Source: Paenibacillus sp. BSR1-1 (lineage in GTDB: Bacteria; Bacillota; Bacilli; Bacillales; Cytobacillaceae). Taken from it: DNA of 64,000 nucleotides. Below are positions 51,321 through 58,915 of this stretch, piece after piece. The notes under the pieces were generated by a model. The model was not told the origin of the DNA. It worked only from the letters and a program-made list of their open reading frames with translations, and did no database searches. The stretch covers positions 57,685 through 121,684 of the forward strand of contig NZ_JAQMWQ010000018.1 in the NCBI RefSeq assembly GCF_030403775.1, in the 5' to 3' direction. Within the stretch, counting starts at the first letter, position 1. Each line of letters opens with the position of its first letter. Both the position numbers and the translations under genes were made by a program.

Positions 51321-51628
51321 CGAACATCGCTCCCATTTACATTTGTTATTTCTATAGTAACATGCCTGCATCCATCCATCATTTTTTATTATGAAAGGCA
51401 AAAATAATAGAGAGAAATTTAGCAATTTTAGCACAAAAAACTGCAAAATGCTGAAAAATTAAATTGGATAAGTCAAATGGAATAGAGGCTATGGCAAAAG
51501 GCGGCCAATTAGAAGTCATAGCCTATTCAGAGGATGTTAACATTCTTGTTCCCATTAAGGATTAAGGGATTGGGCTAATGGATTCACAAATAAAACGGCG
51601 GGGTCAGCTATATTCTACTACCAAAACA
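51321..51628. other. Intergenic region upstream of the acyl-CoA dehydrogenase
   Basis: About 310 bp between two minus-strand genes. It holds the acyl-CoA dehydrogenase promoter region and a 24-codon plus-strand ORF (51491-51565) with a poor ribosome site that I do not accept as a gene. Nothing else is recognised. Confidence 0.4.
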
Positions 51629-51650
51629 GCCCCCCAATTAATTGGGGGGC
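51629..51650 (-). terminator. Terminator of ktrA
   Basis: A perfect 22-bp palindrome built on GCCCCCCAATT, directly after the ktrA stop; on the minus strand a TGTTTT tail follows. Confidence 0.78.
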
Positions 51651-51654
51651 CTCT

Positions 51655-52308
51655 TTATTGAAGATTAGCAAACCGCTCAAGGTCGCGATTTTCACCAATG
51701 ACAACTAAGACATCGCCATAACTGATTTTTTTATCTGGTGAAGGTGATATATTAATTTCGTTGTCATGGCGGATGGCAATTACACTAATATTATACTCTG
51801 CCCTAAGGTCTATTTCTCGTAAAGTTTTTTCTACCATTCGATCAGGGATCTTAACCTCCTCTACACTGTAATCCTTTGAAATTTCGATAAAATTCAACAC
51901 ATTGGGAGATAAAAGGTGATGAGCCACTCTAATTCCCATATCACGTTCAGGAAATACGACCCAGTCTGCACCCACCTTTTTTAGGACCTGACCATGAAGC
52001 TTATTTAAAGCCTTTGCGATTACCTTTTTAACACCCAGTTCCTTTAAGAGCAAGACGCTTAAAATGCTAGCTTGGATGTCATTGCCGATTGCCACTATCA
52101 CATTGTCAAAGTTACGGATTCCAATTGATTTTAATGCCTCTGAATCGGTAGAATCCGCAATGACGGCATGTGTCACATACCGATGAGAGTCCTCCACCCT
52201 TTCTTCATTCACATCAATACCAAGTACTTCTTGGCCGGATTCAAATAATTTATTGGCAATACTTAACCCAAACCTTCCTAAACCAATTACTGCATATTGA
52301 TCTGCCAT
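51655..52308 (-). CDS. ktrA: KtrA/KtrC-type regulatory subunit of a K+ transporter
   Basis: This 217-aa cytosolic subunit gates a KtrB/KtrD potassium channel. The RCK_N Rossmann motif is YAVIGLGRFGLS with acidic D32 in GIDVNEERV. NVIVAIGNDIQASILSVLLLKELG and PERDMGIRVAHHL follow, and the RCK_C domain (residues about 135-215) can bind c-di-AMP in relatives. No KtrB-type membrane gene is adjacent, as is the case for B. subtilis ktrC and ktrD. No c-di-AMP (ydaO-type) riboswitch is seen upstream. Whether it corresponds to KtrA or KtrC is unclear. Confidence 0.88.
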   Translation of the reverse strand: MADQYAVIGLGRFGLSIANKLFESGQEVLGIDVNEERVEDSHRYVTHAVIADSTDSEALKSIGIRNFDNVIVAIGNDIQASILSVLLLKELGVKKVIAKALNKLHGQVLKKVGADWVVFPERDMGIRVAHHLLSPNVLNFIEISKDYSVEEVKIPDRMVEKTLREIDLRAEYNISVIAIRHDNEINISPSPDKKISYGDVLVVIGENRDLERFANLQ

Positions 52309-52429
52309 CTCGTCAAAAATCCTCCTTGATGTTATTTTTATCGCTGCATAATATTCTCCCTATCCTGTGTCATATTCAATCTTAATTTTTCCAACCTGTT
52401 ACCTAATTATTTTGGAATTTTAATAGATT

Positions 52430-52472
52430 TGTGTCTAACCTCACAGTCAATTTTAGAAAATTGTTTTATAAT
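52430..52472 (+). promoter_or_regulatory. Fnr-type box and promoter of the MFS-PAS gene
   Basis: TGTGTCTAACCTCACA (52430-52445) matches the Fnr/CRP half-site pattern TGTGA-N6-TCACA with one mismatch. A perfect TATAAT is at 52467-52472, which puts the box centre about 41.5 bp before the expected start point, the position of activators such as Fnr. No good -35 box is present, as expected for an activator-dependent promoter. Confidence 0.65.
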
Positions 52473-52574
52473 ACTCAAAGAAAATTTTCGCAAAACATCA
52501 TGCTTTCTTTTATTGTAATGAATGATTTAATAGTGGAATTTGATTGAATAAATGCACTAAAAGGGGGATTATTT

Positions 52575-54077
52575 ATGAACCAAGGAACAAAACAACTTTT
52601 TCTTCAAACGGGAAGTCTTGTTGCCGGCTTTATGACATGGGTACTTATTTCTTCACTTATGCCTTTTATCAAGGCAGATTTTGAACTTTCCTCAAATCAG
52701 ATTGCTTGGGCAACTGACGTACCTGTTATCTTAGGCTCCATTCTAAGGGTTCCGATAGGTTATTGGACGAATCGTTATGGTGCAAGAAAATTGTTCTCAA
52801 GCAGTTTTATCATTCTCCTTATACCAATTTCTGTTATTAGTTATGCAGATTCGTTATTCATGTTAATAATAGGCGGTTTTTTTCTTGGAGTTGGCGGAGC
52901 AATATTTTCAATCGGCGTCACTTCTTTACCTAAATATTATAAAAAAGAAAAACATGGCTTCATCAATGGAATTTATGGGGCTGGGAACATTGGAACGGCA
53001 GTTACATCCTTTTTAGCTCCTGTTTTAGCCAATGAATTTGGCTGGAGAACGACTGTAAAGATTTACCTCATTCTCGTTTTAGTCTTTGCCCTATTTAATC
53101 TTCTCTTAGGGGACCGAAAAGAAAAGAAAGCCTTTCATCCAATATCAGAGCAAGTCAAGGAAGTATATAAAAATCCGAAACTTTGGTTCTTAAGCTTGTT
53201 TTATTTTATTACATTTGGTTCATTTGTGGCCTTTACCATTTATTTACCTTCATTTTTAGTCAATCATTTTGAATTGAATAAGGTAGATGCCGGGCTCCGG
53301 ACAGCAGGTTTTATTGCTTTAGCAACATTATTCAGACCAATTGGCGGCTGGCTAGGGGATAAAATTAATCCATTCCTTATTCTAATGGCGGTATTTTTCA
53401 GTCTGACATTCGCTGGATTTCTTTTATCTTTTACCCCTTCTTTACCGATCTATTCGTTTGGCTGTTTGCTTGTTGCCTTCTTTGCCGGCATTGGAAACGG
53501 AGCTATCTTTAAGCTTGTCCCGTTATATTTTTCAAAACAGGCAGGTATTGTCAATGGGATTGTCGCTGCAATGGGCGGCCTGGGAGGTTTCTTTCCCCCA
53601 ATTATTCTAACCATTCTCTTTAATTTTACAGGTCATTATGCAATTGGATTTATGTCCTTATCAGAATTTTCATTAGCGAGCTTAGTCATGGTTGTTTGGC
53701 TTTATTATCAGGAAAAGCTCGATCTCTCCTCCAAAATTGTAAACCATGCCGTTGATGGAATCTGTGTAACCGATATTAACGGGATCATTCAAAATGTTAA
53801 TCCGGCCTTTACAAAAATAACAGGTTATACGCAAAATGAAGTGATTGGGAAAACACCAAGTGTCCTTCAATCTGGTGAACATGACAATGAATTTTATAAA
53901 AATATGTGGTCTGAATTAAAAATGAATGGCGTTTGGGAAGGGTACATTTGGAACAAACGGAAAAACAATGAGATTTATCGGGAATGGTTAACCATAACCG
54001 CTATCAAAGACGGCATTGGCGAAACAAAAAACTACGTTGGCATGTTTTACGAAGATATGATAAAGCCCGCAAAATAA
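52575..54077 (+). CDS. NarK-like MFS transporter fused to a C-terminal PAS domain
   Basis: This 500-aa protein has about 12 transmembrane helices in residues 10-378, of the nitrate/nitrite porter type. The porter signatures are GFFLGVGGAIFSIGVTSLPKYY and GAGNIGTAVTSFLAPV. Residues about 385-495 form a complete PAS domain (VNHAVDGICVTDINGIIQNV, ITGYTQNEVIGKTPSVLQSG, EWLTITAIKD). The two are in one uninterrupted frame. PAS domains usually bind haem, flavin or a small ligand and are normally found on kinases, not on porters. It may couple nitrate transport to redox or gas sensing. A strong AAAGGGGGA precedes the ATG, and an Fnr-type box lies upstream. Confidence 0.9.
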   Translation: MNQGTKQLFLQTGSLVAGFMTWVLISSLMPFIKADFELSSNQIAWATDVPVILGSILRVPIGYWTNRYGARKLFSSSFIILLIPISVISYADSLFMLIIGGFFLGVGGAIFSIGVTSLPKYYKKEKHGFINGIYGAGNIGTAVTSFLAPVLANEFGWRTTVKIYLILVLVFALFNLLLGDRKEKKAFHPISEQVKEVYKNPKLWFLSLFYFITFGSFVAFTIYLPSFLVNHFELNKVDAGLRTAGFIALATLFRPIGGWLGDKINPFLILMAVFFSLTFAGFLLSFTPSLPIYSFGCLLVAFFAGIGNGAIFKLVPLYFSKQAGIVNGIVAAMGGLGGFFPPIILTILFNFTGHYAIGFMSLSEFSLASLVMVVWLYYQEKLDLSSKIVNHAVDGICVTDINGIIQNVNPAFTKITGYTQNEVIGKTPSVLQSGEHDNEFYKNMWSELKMNGVWEGYIWNKRKNNEIYREWLTITAIKDGIGETKNYVGMFYEDMIKPAK

Positions 54078-54080
54078 TAA

Positions 54081-54128
54081 AACAAATGAGAAAGAGACCC
54101 TCACTTTAGGGTCTCTTTCTCATTTGTT
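54081..54128 (+). terminator. Terminator of the MFS-PAS gene
   Basis: A perfect 20-bp stem (left arm 54081-54100, right arm 54109-54128) with an eight-base loop, followed by TTTT. Confidence 0.9.
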
Positions 54129-54200
54129 TTGGGTTGATAGTGCGATAAATATTACAACTTTTTGTCATTGCCCTTCAGTTCACAATTCCTTCACCATTTT

Positions 54201-54244
54201 TGTGACGTACGTCACAAAAATCATGTTACCATCTGATTTATAGT
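54201..54244 (+). promoter_or_regulatory. Perfect Fnr-type box and promoter of narK
   Basis: TGTGACGTACGTCACA (54201-54216) is a perfect TGTGA-N6-TCACA palindrome. TATAGT at 54239-54244 gives an expected start near 54250, so the box is centred at about -41.5 to -42. This is the class-II activator position known for Fnr at narK in B. subtilis. Confidence 0.8.
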
Positions 54245-54309
54245 TACAACATAAACAACATTAACTACTTCAAAGATAAATTTTAAAAAGATTTTAGGGG
54301 GAATTAAAA

Positions 54310-55611
54310 ATGGCTCGAATTAATTATTGGAATCCAGAAGATGAAAAGTTCTGGAACGCAGAAGGAAAAAAACATGCAAGGCGAAACCTTTGGATCTCTG
54401 TTCCTTCATTAATGCTTGCATTCATCGTTTGGCAGATTTGGTCAGTTGTTGCAGTTCGTCTTAACGATATCGGTTTTCAATTTACTGAGGAACAATTATT
54501 TACACTCGCTGCAATTCCAGGACTAGTCGGTGCAACGCTTCGCTTTGTCTATACATTCGCAGCTGGTTCAATGGGTGGAAAAAACTGGACAGTAATATCT
54601 ACCGCCATTTTAGCTATACCGGCAATTGGAATTGGTTTTGCCGTCCAAAATCCAGATACTCCTTTCTCTATCATGCTATTGCTTGCAGCACTTTGCGGAC
54701 TTGGCGGCGGTAACTTCTCTTCTTCTTCTGCTAATATCAGCTTTTTCTTTCCTAAGAAAGAAAAAGGAACAGCCCTTGGTATTAACGGCGGTTTAGGTAA
54801 TATGGGTGTATCAGTTGTCCAATTCGTAACACCTATAATTATTACTTCAGGAACATTCGCTTTGGTTGGTGACAAACAAGTATTAGCAAACGGTCAGGAC
54901 GTATGGTTACAAAATGCAGCATTTATCTGGGTAATCCCAATCGTTATAATGACACTCCTTGCTTTATTTAAAATGGATAATGTCCCAGGCGCTAAACAAT
55001 CTGTAACAGATCAATTTGTCATCGTAAAACGTAAGCATACATGGATTATGACCGCTCTATATGTGGCTACTTTTGGTTCATTCATTGGGTATTCTGCGGC
55101 ATTTCCGCTTTTACTAAAATCTCAATTTCCTGAACATATCTCACTTGCCTTCCTTGGTGCACTTGTAGCCGCTGCTGCAAGACCTGTTGGCGGATGGCTA
55201 GCTGACAAACTTGGCGGGGCAAAAGTCACTGCATACGTATTAGTAATTATGGGGATTGGCGCTGCAGGAGTTATTTATTTCTTAAATGGTAAACAATTTG
55301 CAGGTTTCTTAATGGCTTTCTTGGTATTATTCCTTGCATCTGGTATTGGCTCTGGATCAACATTCCAAATGATTCCAAGCATTTTCATACCTAAAGAAGC
55401 AGCACCAGTAATTGGCTTTTCAGCGGCCTTCGCTGCCTATGGATCATTCTTCATCCCTAAACTTTTTGGATGGTCTGTAAATGCAACTGGTACTCCTGTA
55501 ACAGCTTTCTATTTCTTCATCGGTTTTTATGTAGTCGCCTTTGGTCTTAACTGGTTCTTCTATCAGAGAAAAGCAACAGTGGCCAAAACGATTGCTAAAC
55601 ATGTAGGATAA
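54310..55611 (+). CDS. narK: Nitrate/nitrite transporter NarK
   Basis: This 433-aa MFS protein has about 12 helices and the nitrate-porter signatures LCGLGGGNFSSSSANISFFFP and GIGSGSTFQMIPSIF. The conserved arginines lie in helix 2 (GATLRFVYTF) and helix 8 (AAARPVGGW). The N-terminus INYWNPEDEKFWNAEGKKHARRNLW is the classic NarK start. It imports nitrate and/or exports nitrite during nitrate respiration or assimilation. An Fnr box upstream predicts anaerobic induction. No nar reductase genes are in the window. TTAGGGGG precedes the ATG. Confidence 0.94.
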   Translation: MARINYWNPEDEKFWNAEGKKHARRNLWISVPSLMLAFIVWQIWSVVAVRLNDIGFQFTEEQLFTLAAIPGLVGATLRFVYTFAAGSMGGKNWTVISTAILAIPAIGIGFAVQNPDTPFSIMLLLAALCGLGGGNFSSSSANISFFFPKKEKGTALGINGGLGNMGVSVVQFVTPIIITSGTFALVGDKQVLANGQDVWLQNAAFIWVIPIVIMTLLALFKMDNVPGAKQSVTDQFVIVKRKHTWIMTALYVATFGSFIGYSAAFPLLLKSQFPEHISLAFLGALVAAAARPVGGWLADKLGGAKVTAYVLVIMGIGAAGVIYFLNGKQFAGFLMAFLVLFLASGIGSGSTFQMIPSIFIPKEAAPVIGFSAAFAAYGSFFIPKLFGWSVNATGTPVTAFYFFIGFYVVAFGLNWFFYQRKATVAKTIAKHVG

Positions 55612-55612
55612 T

Positions 55613-55658
55613 AAAAAAAGTGTCAGGTACCGAATAATGGTACCTGACACTTTTTTTA
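55613..55658. terminator. Long bidirectional terminator after narK
   Basis: A 19-bp perfect stem containing AAGTGTCAGGTACC and its complement, with an A-run on the left and a T-run on the right. It serves narK and the convergent LysM-3D gene. Confidence 0.9.
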
Positions 55659-56510
55659 TTAATTTAATATTTTAATGGTTATTTGCTTTTTACCCCATTG
55701 AATCGCTTTTTGTTCAGAAGAAATAAACACATCTATGCGATTTCCTTTAATTGCTCCTCCTGTATCAGCAGCTGTGGCAACGCCATATCCTTCAACATAC
55801 ACTTTACTTCCTAATGGAATGACAGACGGATCAACTGCAATTACCTTTGCATTTGGGTTGGCGTTTAAATCAACTCCTGTAGCTGTAGTACCGGAACAAC
55901 CTTCACAGGAAGCTGTATATGCTGTAGCCTTAACAGTAATTTCCTTTGTCTTCTCCGGTTCACTTACCTTAGCCTCAGGTTTAGGTGCAGGAGCTGGTGT
56001 AGCTTGAGCTGGAGTAGCTTGAGCTGGAGTAGCTTGAGCTGGAGCAGCTTGAGCAGGTGCAACTTGAACTGGAGCAGAAGCTGCTTTGGTCTCAGAAGGT
56101 TTACTTACTGCAGCTGATTTAACAGGCTCAGGCTTATTTATATTCTGATTGGTTAATCCTTGATAGATTACTAGATTTAAACCTGGATGAATTAAATCTG
56201 TGTTTAATTTATTCCATTCTTTTATTTGAGAAACAGATACTTGGAATTTTTGTGCAATATCCCATAATGTATCGTTCTTTAATACCGTATATTGCTTTTC
56301 CGTTGCGATTGTTAATACATCTCCTGGATGAATCAGGTCAGTAGAAAGGTGATTCCATTTTTGAATGTTCTCTACAGATGTATTATGTACTTTTGACAGA
56401 TCCCAAAGGGTATCTCCTTTTTTCACAGTTAATTCCGCCGCATGTACATTAGCGCCTACAGTTCCTGAGAGTGCAGCAACTGCGATGAATGTTTTTATTT
56501 TACTTATCAT
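55659..56510 (-). CDS. Secreted LysM-3D domain protein (YocH-like)
   Basis: This 283-aa secreted protein has a signal peptide (residues 1-24, ending VHAAE). Two LysM repeats (KKGDTLWDLSK..., LKNDTLWDIAQK...) span about residues 26-115. A linker containing repeated AQATP units follows, then a C-terminal 3D domain (VKATAYTASCEG, TATGVDLN, AADTGGAIKGNRIDVF) at about 195-283. The 3D domain's three aspartates form the catalytic site of MltA/Rpf-type muralytic enzymes. It probably degrades peptidoglycan like B. subtilis YocH. No clear WalR box was found in the short upstream region. Confidence 0.9.
   Translation of the reverse strand: MISKIKTFIAVAALSGTVGANVHAAELTVKKGDTLWDLSKVHNTSVENIQKWNHLSTDLIHPGDVLTIATEKQYTVLKNDTLWDIAQKFQVSVSQIKEWNKLNTDLIHPGLNLVIYQGLTNQNINKPEPVKSAAVSKPSETKAASAPVQVAPAQAAPAQATPAQATPAQATPAPAPKPEAKVSEPEKTKEITVKATAYTASCEGCSGTTATGVDLNANPNAKVIAVDPSVIPLGSKVYVEGYGVATAADTGGAIKGNRIDVFISSEQKAIQWGKKQITIKILN
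55990..56060 (-). repeat. 15-bp tandem repeats inside the LysM-3D linker
   Basis: Several near-identical 15-bp units (core GCTGGAGTAGCTTGA on the plus strand) encode the AQATP/AQAAP linker. Such arrays tend to change copy number. Confidence 0.8.
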
Positions 56511-56673
56511 TGTTTGTTCCTCCCATGTTCTTTCGTTGCTAACTTGTACTCATAATAACATGAAATTTTCTGAAACAAAGAACAGGGAGATGTTAATTAA
56601 ATGACAAGCATGGCAATTATATTACGATAATATTTCTGACTAACTGAATAGTCTGACATCAGAAAATAAAAGA

Positions 56674-56698
56674 GTAGTGCAGTTTTTATCCACACTAC
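56674..56698 (-). terminator. Terminator of the formate dehydrogenase gene
   Basis: GTAGTG pairs with CACTAC, extended imperfectly; on the minus strand the hairpin is followed by TCTTTTATTTT. Confidence 0.65.
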
Positions 56699-56711
56699 CC
56701 CTAAAAACTAA

Positions 56712-58772
56712 CTAGCTAATTTTTGAAATCGATACAGCGCATGCTTTATATTCGGCTGTACCAGAGATTGGGTCATATTCATTTAATGTTAATACATTCG
56801 TTGGGGTTTCACTCCAGTGGAAGCTCATAAACACTAGGCCAGGGACAACTTGTTCCGTAATCTTTGCCTTCACCTCTAATTCTCCTCTTCGCGAACGTAC
56901 CTGTACAATCTCCCCATCGGATATGCCTAATGCTTTCGCGTCATCTGGATGAATATCCACGGTTTCTTCAGTTTGTTTAATTTTTACGCCTGCGGCATAA
57001 TGACGAGTCTGAGAATGTGTATTATAAGACTCATATCGTCTGCCGGTTGTTAACATAAACGGAAACTCCTCATCTGGCAATTCCAATGGAGCCGTATAAT
57101 CCACCGGTACAAAGGGTGATTTTTTATCAAGTGGTTCGGTTTGATGGAACCTTTCATGCATAATATAGGTGCCTGGATGTTTTTCATCAGGACAGGGGTA
57201 ATGGATGCTGTATTCGTTCTCAAGCCGTTCATAAGAAATGCCGCCGTACATCTCCCAAGCAATCCTTCTGACTTCATCCCAAATTTCCTCACTGTTGTTA
57301 TAATGCATTGGATAACCCATCAACGTAGAAAGCTCGCAAAGAATTTCCCAGTCTTCCTTTATATTTGGATGAGCCTCAACCGCTTTACGGACCCTTTGAA
57401 TTCTCCGATCCGTATTCGTGTATGTTCCTTCAACCTCTCCCCACGACTTTGCTGGTAAGACCACATCTGCCATTTTTGCAGTTTCGGTTAAGAAAATGTC
57501 TTGAACAATTAATAGATCAAGCTTTTCAAATAATGTTTTTGTATGATTCATATGAACATCTGCAAGGAGCGGATTCTCGCCGATAATATATAATGCCTTT
57601 AACTCCCCCATTTCTAATCGGTCAAAGGTGCGTGTCTGTGTATCGCCAGCCTGAGGATTGAGCACAACGTTCCATTCTTTTTCATAACGCGTGCGAAACT
57701 CATCATTTGTAAGGCTCATTGCACCAGCAAGTTGATTTGGCAAACAACCCATATCCCCTGCCCCTTGAACATTATTTTGTCCTCTTAAGGGCATAATGCC
57801 AGTACCTTGTTTCCCAATATTTCCAGTTAACAATGAAAGATTGGCAATATCAAATACATTGTTAACACCGCAGTGATGCTCTGTAATTCCAAGGGTATAG
57901 GCGATCATAGATCCGCTCGAACCAGCATACTCTCTTGCCGTTTCTACGATATCTTTAGCTTCAAGCCCTGTTATGGATGCTGCATACTCCGGTGTATATA
58001 GCTCTACTCGTTTTTCAAGTTTTTCAAAATCTAAAGTAAATTGTTCGATAAATAGTGGATCGTACAGTCCTTCCTTTAAGATCACATGAATAAACGAATT
58101 GATTAAAGCAATATCTGTGCCGACATTGATTTGAAGATGACGATGGGCGATTTTGACCATGTCGATTTTTCTAGGGTCTATCACGATTACTTTTAGCCCT
58201 GATTTTGCTGCCTTTTTAATACGATTAGCAATAATTGGGTGAGCCTCTGTCGTGTTGGAGCCCATTAGCAGCAATACTTCAGCGCGATCAAAGTCTTCAA
58301 GTGTATTGGTAGGGAAACCGCTTCCAAAAACAGTTGCCAGACCGGCAACGCTCGGAGCATGTCACGTTCGGTTACATCCGTCGATATTGTTGCTATTTAT
58401 GACGGTTCTCATGAATTTTTGTGTAATATAATTGGATTCATTTGTACTTCTCGCACAAGCGAACATACTAATCGCATTAGAGCCCCAATTGGTTTTAATT
58501 GCAGATAAATTATCTGCTATAAATCGATATGCCTCATCCCACGTTGCTTCAACAAGCTTACCTGCTTTCTTAATGAGGGGAGACGATAATCTATTTTTGG
58601 CGTGCACATATTCATAGGCAAAGGCTCCCTTAACACATGTTTGCCCTTTGTTGACTGGTGCTTCCTTGTCACCGCGGATTTTCATAATTTTATTATCTTG
58701 AACCTCGAGAACTAAACCACAGCCAGTACCACAGTATCCACAAATCGTTTTCACAAAATTTGGTTCACCCAT
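56712..58772 (-). CDS. fdhF: Selenocysteine-containing formate dehydrogenase (FdhF-type), UGA read-through
   Basis: This molybdenum enzyme of 686 codons includes one in-frame TGA at 58364-58362 (codon 137). Upstream of the TGA: a [4Fe-4S] site (C11, C14, C18, C46). Around it: NNIDGCNRT-U-HAPSVAGL, where U is the molybdenum-ligating residue (Sec140 in E. coli FdhF). The frame stays open on both sides with no loss of conserved residues (MGSNTTEAHPI, TGNIGKQGTGIMPLRGQNNVQG, the C-terminal MGD domain). A SECIS hairpin follows the TGA. It should oxidise formate to CO2. It has no N-terminal ferredoxin domain, unlike B. subtilis YrhE/YjgC. The ATG at 58772 follows GGGAGGG. Standard annotation would split it into two ORFs (58362-58787 and 56712-58274). 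Confidence 0.9.
58333..58364 (-). promoter_or_regulatory. Bacterial SECIS element and Sec codon of fdhF
   Basis: On the minus strand UGA (58364-58362) is followed, after 12 nt, by GUUGCC-GGUCU-GGCAAC (58349-58333), a perfect 6-bp stem with a GGUCU loop. The loop starts 19 nt after the UGA. Spacing and loop agree with the E. coli fdhF SECIS as I remember it. Confidence 0.88.
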
Positions 58773-58886
58773 TGTATACCCTCCCATAAAAACCTAAATA
58801 CCTATATAAATATATTAGTCTATTTATCACGATTGTAGATTTCTTTTTTTCAAAAATTTTGTACATTTTATGAATGTAGAAAATGA

Positions 58887-58915
58887 AAAAACGAGAGAAT
58901 AGTTCTCTCGTTTTT
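58887..58915 (-). terminator. Terminator of the triple-PAS kinase gene
   Basis: A 13-bp perfect stem (AAAAACGAGAGAA / TTCTCTCGTTTTT) with a three-base loop, overlapping the kinase stop codon region. Confidence 0.85.

Noticed and set aside
51491..51565. 24-codon ORF MAKGGQLEVIAYSEDVNILV...
   Set aside because: Only a weak AGAGG upstream, very short, no recognised family; kept only as a note.
52309..52429. c-di-AMP (ydaO/yuaA-type) riboswitch before ktrA
   Set aside because: Looked for because ktrAB carries one in B. subtilis; no matching conserved blocks are present.
58274..58364. Stop codon splitting the formate dehydrogenase, read as a pseudogene or frameshift
   Set aside because: The TGA is at the exact Sec/Cys ligand position, the frame is unbroken across it, and a SECIS hairpin follows. 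Separate start at 58274 has no ribosome site.
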